Assembly: GCF_022458985.1 (NCBI RefSeq)
Contig: NC_061781.1
Span: 19,561,001 to 19,625,000, forward strand
Direction: 5' to 3'
DNA from: Mugil cephalus
Lineage: Eukaryota > Chordata > Actinopteri > Mugiliformes > Mugilidae
Length of the DNA: 64,000 nt
Both the position numbers and the translations under genes were made by a program. Positions 1 through 11,973 of this stretch are shown one piece after another (the first letter of the stretch is position 1; the number at the start of each line of letters is the position of its first letter). Below the pieces are notes generated by a model. The model was not told the DNA's origin and made no database searches. It saw only the letters and a program-made list of their open reading frames with translations.

Positions 1-204
1 AATAGGGTAGCAACAAAAGCACTTCCAGATTCTCTTGAATTAGTCGTAGTAATTTTTCATCTATTCACTGGATTATATTCTGATGCAGTGGCTTCAGTCT
101 TGCGACATCAGTGTTGTGATCATTTTAGAGAATCAACAGCACGTGGTGGCATTGTACACAAAAAAAATGCAATAAAACGTAAAAAGTTCTCTTTTTCAGT
201 TGGT

Positions 205-210
205 TTTATT
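205..210 (-). terminator. poly(A) signal of acod1
   Basis: A canonical AATAAA reads on the minus strand about 105 bases past the acod1 stop codon, implying a short 3' UTR. It is the nearest canonical signal to the stop. Confidence 0.6.
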
Positions 211-314
211 TCATGCACCACAGAAGAAATTTTACAAAACATTTACATAATGATTATCTCACAGTTTAAAAATATTACAAAGATTCACACAAATCCACCG
301 TTTTCGTCATCCGA

Positions 315-1275
315 TCACAAACTCGCTGTGCTGTGTAACTGCTCGTGTGGTTCACTTGTCATTCTCAGGTATGAACCTAAGACCGAGCACTCCCTCAGCT
401 TCTCCATGTTTCCTATCATGTCTATCACCCCCTCCACCCCCTCCATGCTCAGCACAGACGAAGCATTAATGCAGAACTTCTCCACCAGGCTCTTGTGACT
501 CAGCGGCTTCCTCCAGTGGCCGTAGAAGGTATCGCATCTTGCCGTGTAACTCAGCCCCTGGTCGGTTTCTATCTCAACCTCGCAGTACATCTTGTCAAAG
601 CTGGGTTTGTTGTCTTGAGGCGTCTCCAGCTTCACCTTGGACAGGAGCTCCCTCAGAGCGGGCCGGCTGATCTGAGCCTCGTCAAAGGAGGTCACCGTCA
701 CTTTGTTGTCCAGTAAGGCGGAGCCGGCGTTGAACTGAAACGAGTGCCTGGCTTGGTGCTCTGTGGCTGGCAAGGGGCAGTTGATGTACTTGGATGGAGG
801 CACCCGGAGCGTGACGCGCCGGATCTGCCTGGCGTCAAAGAACGTCTGCGTGTTCTGAATCTTTGCGCGAGCTGCCAGAGCTGCATCCACGACCCAGTGC
901 ATCCCCAGATGAGCGGGGAAGCGCTTGAACGCCACGTCCTGGCCTTCCAGGATCCATTTAAAGGCCCCGGAGGCAGAACCTTCAATTGCTGAGGGAGTGT
1001 AGTCTTTATAGTAAACCCCGAACCCAAAGTCTATGTCCAAAATGGCAGGGTTTCCCTCTAGTCCCATCTGAGCCAGCTGAGCGGCCTCCAGGCCCCTTCG
1101 AGCAGCGTTTCCTATGTGCAGAGGTTTGGTTTGTGTGGCCGCGTTGGCTAGAGGAGCCCCGGCAGAGGAGGCTGCGATGGCCAGAGCGTGACTGCACTGT
1201 GCAGGGGACAGACCAAGGAGCTTAGCTGAGGCTGCAGCGCTGCCCATCACCCCAACGACACTGGGAGGGTGGAAC
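315..1275 (-). CDS. acod1: acod1 exon 5 (terminal coding exon)
   Basis: The acceptor is a CACAG at 1276-1280. The split codon AG|G restores the arginine of RFHPPS together with exon 4. The exon runs 961 bases to a TGA at 315-317. It encodes most of the catalytic lid and the whole C-terminal domain, including the TQTKPLHIGNAA and VAFKRFPAHL motifs. Reading on past the acceptor toward 1334 is intron sequence, not an extended N-terminus. Confidence 0.93.
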
Positions 1276-4032
1276 CTGTGACGTGGAACAGAAAGAGTAG
1301 TAGAAACAAGACGGAAACGTGAGGATTCATTCATTTTATATCCACTGCTCCTAGCTCATCAAATGTGATTGTTCCTCTTCCTTGACTTACAGTAATCTGA
1401 ATACCTTTGAGGTTTGGGAAGTTGGTGAACGAACAAGCAAGTGGGAGACTTCGTTATTAAGTGAAACTTCTTCACAGACCACGTAATCAATTCAAAAGAG
1501 AAAGGGAAAATTATGAAGTCTTGGGCGTGATCTTAAGATGAAAATTCACGAGACTTGACCTGTCCTTGAGCCTCTGTGGTCAGCATGGTGTATTTTTATT
1601 GCTCCACTATCTACATCACTTCCCCTTTCCCACACTTCATTCTCAATTTCAAAATCACTTCCATCGCCCAATTATCAGTTCGCCTGCTTTTCCCAAAGCC
1701 AATTAGGCCCAAGTTCTTTATATTTCACTGCAACTACGCTCTCACATCTGCACCTCATCCGAGTTGCCCGGGGGGTCCTAACTGATCTGCTCCACCACCA
1801 CCAGGGTTCAGACTCAATTTTTCTTTCATCTCAGAAAAACTCTGAAGCAGCTTGTTTTTTTTTTCTAATAATTTTTCTAATGTAATCCACGCACGTTGCT
1901 GTAACCATTTTTATGACTGTAAAGTAGTAACTGCACCAAAACCAAGGGGTGAGAACATTTTTAAATGTTATGCATCACAAATTCTAATCCACTTCTCGCT
2001 CTTAGACCTAAAGGAGAACCAGCACTATCTTTGTGGCTTGATACCACTAGAGGTAGATGTTGTACTTTTTGTAACTTGAATGAATGTGAACGTTAACTCT
2101 CGTTTCCATTACGATTCATCTCACGAGAGAACCGCACACATTCACTTTGCTAATGCTTTCTCACCTTTCAGGGATGTTGTAGGCCTCCCTGGAGAACCTC
2201 ATCAGTCTGCCCTGCACCTCGATGCCGATGTTAAAGGCCAGCAGCAGGTCTAGACCGGAGGGCCGGCTGGGCAGCGTCTCTGCCAGGGCCAGCAGAGCAG
2301 GGAGCACGGCTCCAGAAGGGTGAGTGGCGGGGTGCCAGGTGTCGTCAAAGTCCATGGAGTGGACCTGGTATTGGACAGTTGCGACAGCCGGTGATTAAGA
2401 ATCCAAGCAGAGATAAATTATGTGCACATTTGCAATATAAACTTTTTTATTTGAGCAAACTTACGGCAATGCCGTTGACGAATGCAGCGTAATGAGAAGG
2501 GAGAGTTATATGCGATTGGCCCCAAACGCTGCTCCTCTCGTCAGACGAGAACGACTGCAATGAGACGAATTAATATGAGTGCAGGATGTAAGCAACATCT
2601 GCAACTATCATAAAATAATCTGCGTATTAATGCATAGAGAACAGTAATGACGCAGCATTAAGGACAAATATAGATTTAATTACAATCACAAACTGATTTA
2701 AAAGAAACAAATGCTTTGGTCACTATTTCTAATAAGAATTTAATAAACATTTTCGAGGTAATGATGCTTTGCTTTCAACTAAATTCAATGTAATACAATA
2801 AAGGAGGATTTAGTTGTGTGGTGTGCCGTGATTTTGTAGCTTCACTGCACCTTGCTGTACTTTAGAGCCTTGTTGAAGACAGCTGTCCTGGTTCCCAACA
2901 GCCCGACTCCCAGGGTGTCCAGCATCATCCTTTTGCTCCTGTTAATCACACCATCTGTCAGCTGAGCGCTGCTGAGGGCATGGATCGCAGCTCCGAAGCT
3001 CTCTGTAATACCCTGGAAAGGTAAAATGGAGCATGTCAGTCCAAAACTCTACGAGGCGAAGACATAAAAATGAGTTTAAAATGTCTTTAAGCTGAAAAGC
3101 CGCTACGTAAAAGACGCCATATGCATTATTATCATTTTAAAGAATTTCTGACAAGATATGAATCTTATAAAATATGTAAGCAAAAAAAAAAAAAAAAAAA
3201 CACCTTGCGCAGCATTGTTCTGCGTTACCAGGCTGTTCAAGTGACAAGCCATCCAACTTCAGAAAGCTTTTATACTTAAGCCATACCAGAGGGTTGGTCT
3301 ACCAAATTTCCAAAGTGGCTAAAAGCCACCATGATGAGAAGTGGTTACTTTCACAATGATTCGATGACATCTTGTTTCTTCTACAGATTATGTATTGAGA
3401 AATCTAGTAAACCTTCAGTTTGAATCACAGCATGCTGCAGCACATCTAACACAGACATGACCGAATGTAAATATTTTATGAGTGTTGACACAGGAATGTT
3501 TAAATGAAACCAAGATCCGTGTGTTGGCAAAAGAAAAGGGAACTCGAATGGCATAAGCTTGGCTGAAAATGGGATAATAAAAGAGGTACTTGACCTTTTT
3601 TATCTGTCTTTCACAACCTGTTTCTTTTTGAAATGACAGACAACGGGAACTCTGCGAAGGGGAAGTCTTGAACATGGGCATGGCGTACAGCTTAATCAGC
3701 TCACTGGCAATCACATGACAACGATTTCCATCGTCTGAGACAGCTGCAAACCTACATCTGCGTTCGGTCTAGTCCACGTATTTACAATCACACTTATGGG
3801 TTCCACACTGTTTGTCTGATGATTAATGCAAATTAGAGGCTCCACTAAATATTTTCATGGCGTGCTTCATTTCCAGCTGAATTTATGTTGATTTTAAACG
3901 GCACATTAATCACGTCGATATCACTGTCTTTATTTTCCATCTGTGTACGAGCAGCGCTTCTACTTTTTAACCAACTGAACATGAACATACTTTAAGAGTT
4001 GGCAGTTGCCTTGAAGTTTTAAGACATGTCAT
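315..4032 (-). CDS. acod1: cis-aconitate decarboxylase (ACOD1/IRG1), five-exon gene
   Basis: Mitochondrial enzyme that decarboxylates cis-aconitate to itaconate in activated macrophages; MmgE/PrpD family. Coding exons on the minus strand are 3991-4032, 2851-3012, 2465-2554, 2165-2364 and 315-1275. All junctions are GT-AG and keep frame, giving 484 residues against 481 in human ACOD1 as I recall. Active-site motifs are intact: DFDDTWHPATH (aspartate, threonine and histidine), RFHPPS (histidine), TQTKPLHIGNAA (lysine) and VAFKRFPAHL (lysine). These match the catalytic residues I remember for human and mouse ACOD1. The C-terminal lobe carries DTFYGHWRKPLS. The neighbour kctd12 is divergent, about 2.2 kb away, as in mammals. 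No frameshift or internal stop is visible, so the gene looks functional. Identity is very secure; the first exon is the weakest part. Confidence 0.93.
1568..2135. repeat. Copy 1 of a local direct repeat, inside acod1 intron 4
   Basis: This block resembles 4418-4745 in the same orientation. Shared stretches include TATTTCACTGCAACTACGCT, the CCAATTAGGCC run and a later TTGTACTTTTTGTA followed by CTTGAATGAAT or a close variant. Copy 1 carries about 230 extra bases (roughly 1765-1998) that copy 2 lacks. It may be a nonautonomous mobile element or a segmental copy; I do not recognise the family. Confidence 0.75.
2165..2364 (-). CDS. acod1: acod1 exon 4
   Basis: This 200-base exon has a CAG acceptor at 2365-2367 and donor AAAG|GTGAGA. 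It begins VHSMDFDDTWHPATHPSG, the most conserved ACOD1 signature, with the active-site aspartate, threonine and histidine. It ends in EAYNIPE with two bases left over that pair with exon 5. Confidence 0.94.
2465..2554 (-). CDS. acod1: acod1 exon 3
   Basis: This 90-base exon has acceptor TTGCAG and donor GCC|GTAAGT. It encodes 30 residues containing SSVWGQ and LPSHYAAFVNGIA, which lead straight into exon 4 in phase 0. It is too short to stand out as an open frame and was found from its splice sites. Confidence 0.9.
2851..3012 (-). CDS. acod1: acod1 exon 2
   Basis: This 162-base exon has acceptor TTTCCAG and donor AAG|GTGCAG, both phase 0. The 54 residues include GITESFGAAIHALSS and RSKRMMLDTLGVGLLGT, typical of the first helices of ACOD1. 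Confidence 0.9.
3991..4032 (-). CDS. acod1: acod1 exon 1 (inferred start)
   Basis: ATG at 4030-4032 opens 14 codons (MTCLKTSRQLPTLK) ending at a strong AAA|GTATGT donor in phase 0, as exon 2 requires. The resulting length fits human ACOD1, where the first exon is also tiny and ends in lysine as I recall. A TATA-like box lies about 47 bases upstream. The alternative is an ATG near 3675 with a weak AAG|GTCAAG donor, which would give a 29-residue leader; I prefer the stronger donor. Confidence 0.6.
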
Positions 4033-4078
4033 GTGACCTAGTGGAATATTATCTCCTTTCTACAGTTTAACAAGTACA

Positions 4079-4086
4079 TATTTATA
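4079..4086 (-). promoter_or_regulatory. TATA-like box of acod1
   Basis: TATAAATA reads on the minus strand 47 bases before the inferred ATG, suggesting a TSS near 4050 and a very short 5' UTR. A TATA promoter suits an inducible immune gene. This is inference from position only. Confidence 0.4.
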
Positions 4087-4174
4087 TGGATATATTTAAT
4101 CAAATATACAAAAGGATAAAGTGTGCGAAAAAGGGCTTGAATTCTGAAGTGGCTGCAGCATATACAGTATGTAT

Positions 4175-5060
4175 CAGAATACTTTATTAATCTGTCCAGG
4201 AAATTGTTTTTATTGCTGTTGTTCCCATAAAGTAACAGTTCCAAGTTGACAAATGCAAATAGGATAAAGAAATATAAGAACAAATATATAAAGAATTAAA
4301 ACCTATATTACACAAGTGATCGTAGTATCACAGAGGTAAATGGTTACATAAATAACGAGGTCTGAGGTTTGAAGAGTTATGAACGCTCAGCAGGAAAAAA
4401 GCTTTCATGATAAGATTTAAACCTCTGCGGTCAGTCTGGTATATTTCTGCTGCTCCACCCTCTTCATAAACTTCCGCTTTCCCACACTTTCTCCCACATT
4501 CTCGATTTCAATATCACCACTCCAATAATCAATTCGTCTGCTTTTCCAGAGCCAATTAGGCCAAAGTTCCTTATATTTCACTGCAACTACGCTCTCACAT
4601 CCCTGCGCTCTACGTGTCGCTCTAAAACCGAAAGAGAACCTACACTACACTACGTGGCTCAATACCACTAGAAGTTGTACTTTTTGTACTTTGAATGAAT
4701 CTGACCATTAATTCATAATTCCATTATACTTCCACTTACAAGAGAGCACTCAGCGGGAGGAGTTAGAAAGTTTGATGGGCACAGGCAGGAATGACCGCCT
4801 GTGGTTTTCTGTGGTGCATTTGGGTAGAATGAGTTTGTTACTGAAAGTACTCTTCAGACTGGTCAGTGTGTTGTCGAGTGGGTGGGAGGAGTTGTCCAGG
4901 GTGGTCTGACGCTGTGTTCAAAGAGTCTGACGCCACCCATGCAACATCGCTGGCCTTGCAGATCAGTTTGTTGAGTGTGTTTGCCGCTCTCAGCCTGCAG
5001 CCCCAGCATGCAACGGCGTACAGGAGCGCACCGGCCACCTCGGTCTCCTCGGGGAATAGA
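4175..5060 (-). mobile_element. 5'-truncated LINE (Rex1/CR1/L2-like) fragment
   Basis: On the minus strand 5038-4840 encodes a reverse-transcriptase C-terminal piece (GALLYAVACWG, NTLNKLICKASD, DHPGQLLPPTRQHTDQ), a pattern I recognise from fish LINEs. Toward lower coordinates follow further remnants and, at 4175-4380, a 3'-UTR-like tail containing TCAGAATACTTTATTAAT on the plus strand. The open frame is broken and the 5' part is missing. A foreign block, the copy at 4418-4745, sits within it. The LINE lies immediately upstream of the inferred acod1 promoter. Confidence 0.75.
4418..4745. repeat. Copy 2 of the local direct repeat, nested in the LINE fragment
   Basis: Resembles 1568-2135 in the same orientation. 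The LINE sequence flanking it reads CGCTCAGCAGG before and CACTCAGCGGG after, which could be a diverged target-site duplication of the inserting element. Family not recognised. Confidence 0.7.
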
Positions 5061-5577
5061 TTTGCTGTAATTTTAGTTTTTTATAGGTTTGGAGGTCTTG
5101 AATATCCAGGTTTTCTCCAGATACCCAGTGAAGATGATACAAAATTAAAGTATGTGTAAGGTCACATGCGCAAGAATAAAGTATGTTACGTTAGTCCCCA
5201 AGGAATCGCTGTGTGCTTCCGATCTGCAGAGCTCCATAGTTATCCAATCCTACACGAATGCATGATTTTCCAACCTGCCTATAATACCTCTTATATTCAC
5301 TCCTTATAGCAGCTGTGTTTCAGCTGCTATTGTCACGTAGTTTGACTTACATCCAGTAATCTCTTACGTAACGTGTATCAGCTATTGTATCACGATTAGA
5401 TTCTACGCATTTATCTCTTTCTTTCCTGCTGCTTCCTCTCTCTTTTTCCTGCCTCAGCCAGATGGGTCCCCTTGTGTCAGCTGTGTTCTGCAAGTTTTAC
5501 TGAGGTGCTTGCTCTTGGGGTCTCAGGCCTAGTTTTTTAAAGCGTCTTGAGTTTATTAGTGTGGTTACTGATGCTAC

Positions 5578-5685
5578 ATACACTGATCAGCCATAACATT
5601 AACAATGTCCTGTTACCAGACACCACAGGGCACCCTCAGAAGGCCCGTGTCCAGTCTCTGATGAGACACAACCGTTGTCAGTTCG
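5578..5685. mobile_element. Short deletion derivative of a Tc1-like transposon
   Basis: Begins with the terminal repeat CACTGATCAGCCATAACATT and then jumps to sequence that is the reverse complement of about 11575-11645 (CTGTTACCAGACACCACAGG). One end is therefore fused to internal sequence of the same family seen at 11505-11973. Confidence 0.7.
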
Positions 5686-5989
5686 GTTTGTCTTCTGTCT
5701 GTCTTTCACTCTCGCTCTCGCTCTCTCAGAGTTAGTTAGATCCCGGCTGCATTTCCATCTGACTTGCTATGGGTGTCACTCTTTCCACATTTTCCAACCA
5801 AAGGATAACTTCTGGGGTGGGATGCATGGCCCTTGGTTGTTTGCGTTTCAGTTGGATTTGAATGAAAATCAACTGATCTGATTTGCTGACTAATTAAATA
5901 ACCAAGAGAGGATATTCAACGCAGAAATTTATGGCACGCAGGCCTGAAAAAAGCAAGCGACAAATGTGGGTAGTTTCCTGGGAGATTAA

Positions 5990-7068
<1,079 letters not shown>

Positions 7069-7588
7069 CCACCAGTATTCATGCCACATCGATGTAAATA
7101 TACATTTCACAATGTATAGAGGAATGTCTTTAAATTAAGTATTACATTTGCTGTGGTAAATAGCTTGGTAAAGGACGAGCAACTCCTAAATATTGCTCTG
7201 TTATTGATTGACTATTAGACGCAAAATGCCCCCAAAATAGATTATAAACACGACAATTGGACAAAAACAAGTTTATGCAATCTGCAGGTTCAAAGTGACC
7301 AAAGTATGGTTTGAGTTGGACGCCCTGTTCCAACGAAAATTCTCTCCACCTCATAGAGCTGCATGTCAATGTCTCTGTCATATCTGACTCAGTGCTGTGT
7401 GAATTGAGTGGCATCCAGGAACAGACAAGCAGCGATTAGTATTCAGTGTCATTGTTACTTCTAGGCTTGCTTGAGCACTTGTTTGGCCGAGTTTTGTATT
7501 ATCCAGTAGGCTTTTAGAGCAGTTCTATCACTGACATGATTGTAAGTGTATGTAGAGTGTTGTATTTGTTATAAACTTGTTCAGACTA

Positions 7589-7594
7589 AATAAA
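7589..7594 (+). terminator. poly(A) signal of kctd12
   Basis: AATAAA lies 520 bases after the stop and is followed by a TCTGTTATTCTC T-rich downstream element. This gives a 3' UTR of about 0.55 kb. Confidence 0.6.
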
Positions 7595-7599
7595 ATCTT

Positions 7600-10500
7600 C
7601 TACTCTGTTATTCTCAGCCCTTTGCCAGTGATCGTATCTTCCTCTTAACATCCCGCACGAGGTGCACAGAATATTTTTTCTCCGACCTTTGCCTCACTGG
7701 GGAATCAAAGCGTCAGCCTCAAAGAGACATGCCCTACCCAGAAATCTCACCCCGTCATGGCACCGAAGCTGCCAGCTCAACAAAAACTTTCACACTGTTT
7801 TAACCCAGAAGAAACTGCCTGTTCTTGTCAGTGTCCTCACCGACTCTGAACTTTCCTTGCTTCTGACTTTAATGCTTGTTAACTGCCAACTCAAAGCACT
7901 GTGTCCGTCTTCCATCCCCGCCGTTAAGCAGAAATCCTTCACATTTGAATATAGTTGGCATGTAAATATTGGATCTGCTTCCACCTATCCATTTTGTCAC
8001 ACAAATCCAGCTGCACGCAGCGTGGATGCAAATAGTGCAGCTGTGCACACATGATGTCATTATCATTTCAAGTGTAAATAATGAAAGGGTCCAGCTGCAC
8101 ACAAATAGGAGGGTGGAGCCTGCCGGGGGGCTGTGGATGAATGGGAAGTCGATTGGTGTACCTCTGCAGCAGAATTATTTGACTGGTCGGTGTGCAGCCA
8201 GTCTTGGATTATGCATCTGATTCAAAACAACCATAAAAAGGCCTTTTGGTTCAAAGCCATGGGTGGGATTATAGGACATCAGGGGCTTACAGTGTCTGTA
8301 GGGGTTCTGGGACATCCTCCCTGAGGGAACATCTACAAGCTTGGTTAGACAGGCTAAAAAAAAATTTGGAATAAATGTGTTTGGACAGGACCGAAAATCA
8401 TCTTTGGGACATGACATCTCTTTGGACTGAGGTGGTTGAAAATAAGTGTCACGTAACTGGTAATTATCCAAATAAGGCTCTTGCATCTCAACAATTTTGA
8501 CAAGTCACAGCAGGAAGAGAACAGGTGATAAAAAAAAAAAAAAAAACAATGGCTGAATTATATTTAGCTGCTTCGGTTACAGGCTCCTGCAGGCTGCCGT
8601 CAAATGGAACTTGTGAGCTCGTGATTAATGCTGGTGTCTTCTGATGGGGTCGTGTTCGACACGTGAACGCCCCCGCTCGTTGTATTCGCAAACCTTGAAA
8701 GTGGAAATTTTCTGACAACGCACGTTCATGTGTTGACTTGACATTTTCATAAATGACAGAGGTCACTAAAGTTCACGTTTAGCTGGATATACGGGTGTCT
8801 TAGTAGATTCTCAGTACTGATCAGCGTCTGGTATGACTCCATTTGGATTTCGTTATGTGTTCTAACCGATAGGAACAAAAACCCCTCTGCATGCACCTGA
8901 GCAGTCCTAAAACAAATTATGTGATTTATGTTTACTGACAAATGCCTTAATTGCTGTTAACTGTTTGTCCCTTTGCACACCGCATGACTTTTACAGTCTG
9001 TACAGATATTGAATTTGTCTGGCTTCAGCAGATTTTCGTATGATCGCTGAAAGCAGTGATAGCTGCGCTGAGCCCATAACCCAGAGGTGGATGGATCGAA
9101 ACCACCTTCTGCTATGTCTGCAATTTCCCCATTGTGGGACAAATAAAGGTTTTTCTTTATTCTAAGACACACGTAACAAATGATGTAGGATCTACATGCT
9201 TTGCTACACCAACTAAAGTCAACTGAACCTCGCACTGCAACAAATATCATATAGGTTTCAGGAAACATTTTGCTGTAAACAAAATCAACTAAATGGCGCC
9301 CAGACAATGTGGATGACCATTCCACCACCATGTAAAGCCCACCCAGACGATTTAATTGCCCCAGAAGATCTTGAACTTTCAACATTACTACTTCAGACCA
9401 AAATTCCCCCACAAAACCAAAGAACTTTGGTGTGGCTTCCAGGACAGGGAATTGTCACAGAGTCTCTTTGTAACTGCCTGACACATCTGAGGAAAATGTC
9501 GTTTTCCCCGTCATCGTTATCCTTTAATTATATGCCTTCGCAATTCCTACAATAAGTTATGCTCTCATTAGTTTGCTAAAATGTTGGCATCTAAAGCTCC
9601 TGCACACTGACAGTTACCTAGCAGCAGCGTTCTCACAACTTAACATGACTATGCTACCACTTGTATGTCTCCTTTCATGGAGAAAAGAAGAGTTCATGGG
9701 CTACATTTCACTTTGTGAGAACATTGTTGCTAGGAAATTCTCGCCGTGCAGTGGTCACCCAGGCAAACAGTAGACTTGTTCACGGAAGACACTTAGGCTT
9801 CGCACAGGTGGGATCAATGGTTGCACAGTTCCTTTAAATAATATATCGATTGCAGCCATCATTTATACACCCGTGCTTTCCCTGCTGTGGACAAGGTCTA
9901 TTAGCAAGCTAATGAGTTAAGAACTTTATGTAGGAAATGCAAAAGTACAATGAAAAGATGAGTCTGTTGGGAAAATCAACAGTTCTCCTTAGACATACTG
10001 AACTATTAAATTACAGCATAAACCTAGACGGCAATATGTTAACATACCATTCTATATTGCGTCTGCATTTCTGAAATTGTCTGCAAACAGGTGATCTCAT
10101 GAGCTCTGAGCCTTTCAGAACATTTCAAAGTTTGAGGTTGTGAATGTGCAGCAAAAAAAGCGTGGATGCGTTTAGACGTCAGCACGGCAGATGTAACTCC
10201 ATTTATGGGCACCAGCTGTCACAGCTCACTAATAGCTAACCGTTTTATTATTGACACCTGAGCTTTTCCTTACGATGTCAAATCACGCACATTAATAGGA
10301 GGCTAATGAGTAGGATGAGAACGAACATATGAGCCTCCCCCCGCGGTCTAAAAATACAACTATTACAAAGCGACGCCTCATTTAGGCCTGAATAAAGCTG
10401 AATAAAACCACCAAATGAATTAATGGAGAAGAAATGGATCCACATATTCGTTGTATTGTATTGTGGTTGCTTTACTAGTTTATCGGTCTCTATAACAGAA

Positions 10501-11500
10501 GAATAGGTAAGAACGAGGACTTTTTCTTGAAATGCTAACCCGGTCTTATTCTTTCTTTGTTCGAGCGCTTCCAGTAAGTTTAAAACATGTTGGTCTCTTT
10601 AATGTGGACGAAAAGACATGCAGCAGCCTAAATGACAGGTTTACTGTATATACTGTATAATTTAGCAGCTGGGAGGTAACAGCTGCAGTTAACTGAGGTG
10701 ATTCGGCAACTCAGTAGTATAACCCACATAATGGCTGTAGATTTATAGTTATTCCTCATATTTTAATGTTCACTTGCAAGAGGCTGACACTGTGTGTTGA
10801 AATAAATGTTCTGCATTCTGCAAAACACGGTGAAAGAATCAGGACGGGCACAAAGCGTCTCATGGAATCCTATTTTAAAAGATAAACCTTGTTGGAATTT
10901 GAATTTGAATCGCACTCATGCCAAATATTGCGTGGTCCAGTTCTCCCTAATAATGAAATCTGGAGAAAAAAAAGGCTTCTTTCTCCTGAAGAGCTTATAT
11001 TAAATTTGTTTGATGTGTCTTTTTGTTAGTACAGAAACCCATCAGACACAAATAATTACTCTGCTGTTGTCTGAAGCTGCTTGCAGCGCGGGGAAACACC
11101 CTGGATGGGTCGCGGAGCAGCTCATAGAAAATGACTGACGCACACCCACATTTACACATGGTGCAATAGGAGCAATTTAGAGACACCACAACACTTGGGT
11201 GTCTGTGGCTGGAAACCCACTCAAACGTGGACAGTATCGGCTCATTGCAGAACAAATTGTTAGAGCCGCAACACATCCACATTTAATCCCATTGTGCATA
11301 TTAATTTTTTTTTTTTTTTTTTTGGCCAGAGAGCATCATTTTAAACCCCTGTAGAGCTGCCTATTAGCTGTAGTTTGAATTAAAAGATAAAAAAGCACAA
11401 ATGAGATTCTTTTCCCACAGCAATGTTTTTGTGGAAGTAGCTTTATATTCTGGTAAAGCTTCTTTCAAACTAGACTCCAGTTATACTTTTAGTTCTAAGC
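7600..11500. other. Intergenic, no gene seen
   Basis: Apart from the tRNA-derived unit at 9052-9170, short A or T runs (8528-8546, 11309-11324) and scattered small open frames without family resemblance, nothing is recognised. The part around 10180-10420 is non-repetitive by eye and rich in TAAT motifs, so it may be regulatory. Confidence 0.5.
9052..9170 (+). repeat. tRNA-iMet-headed SINE-like unit with LINE tail
   Basis: 9052-9114 is a degenerate initiator tRNA-Met. It keeps the anticodon arm (GAGCCCATAACCCAGAGG), the T arm (GGATGGATCGAAACCACC) and the acceptor end CTGCTA. The D-arm region is shortened (63 instead of 72 bases), so it is not a working tRNA. It is joined to TGCAATTTCCCCATTGTGGG and ACAAATAAAGG, a 3' tail typical of fish LINEs; the same tail recurs inverted at 44686-44727. 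That head-plus-tail layout is that of a tRNA SINE or of a LINE-mobilised tRNA pseudogene. Confidence 0.7.
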
Positions 11501-11504
11501 TACA

Positions 11505-11973
11505 CATACACCAATCGGGCATAACATTATGACCACCTTGCTGATATTGTGCAGGTTTCCCTTGTGCCTCCATAACAGTTGTGTCTCGTCAGAGAGTGGA
11601 CATGGGCCTTCTGAGAGTGTCCTGTGGTGTCTGGTAACAGGATGTTTTTAGTGGGAGACTTTAAGCCCTATGGGTTAAGAGGAGGGGCAGATACTTGATC
11701 AGTTTGGGATCTAGTGAATTTGGAGGCCGGGTCAACACCTTGTGCTGTTCCTCGTGTTTTTTGAGTTTGTGCGTGTCTGCGTCAGGCTGCATCCTGCGTC
11801 ATTGCTATGGGGTGGGGCTGCCTGGTCTGGCCTAGATGAGTGGCACAAGTAACATCATCCAGGTCCAAACATCCAAGCCAGGTCCAAAAGTTACCAAGCG
11901 AAACACTGAATTGTCACAAGATGGATTTATTTCTCATGTCAGTGGTTTTAATGTTGTGGCTGATCAGTGTATA
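11505..11973. mobile_element. Nonautonomous Tc1-like element (MITE) with inverted ends
   Basis: Left end CATACACCAATCGGGCATAA and ACATTATGACCACC; right end CAGTGGTTTTAATGTTGTGG then CTGATCAGTGTAT. The right end, reverse-complemented, matches the left over roughly 30 bases. The interior (GAATTTGGAGGCCGGGTCAA, GTCCTGTGGTGTCTGGTAAC) matches a fish Tc1-type transposon I recognise, but most of the transposase is deleted. About 470 bases, with no open frame. Confidence 0.75.

Noticed and set aside
88..498. 136-residue plus-strand frame at the left edge
   Set aside because: Overlaps the acod1 last exon and its 3' UTR on the other strand; no recognisable domain.
3415..3714. Alternative acod1 start with a leader beginning MPMFKTSPSQSS
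   Set aside because: In phase, but its donor AAG|GTCAAG is weak. The 42-base exon at 3991 has a stronger donor, a TATA box and a length closer to human ACOD1.
7662..8054. 130-residue plus-strand frame downstream of kctd12
   Set aside because: No domain, follows the kctd12 poly(A) site, composition like intergenic DNA.
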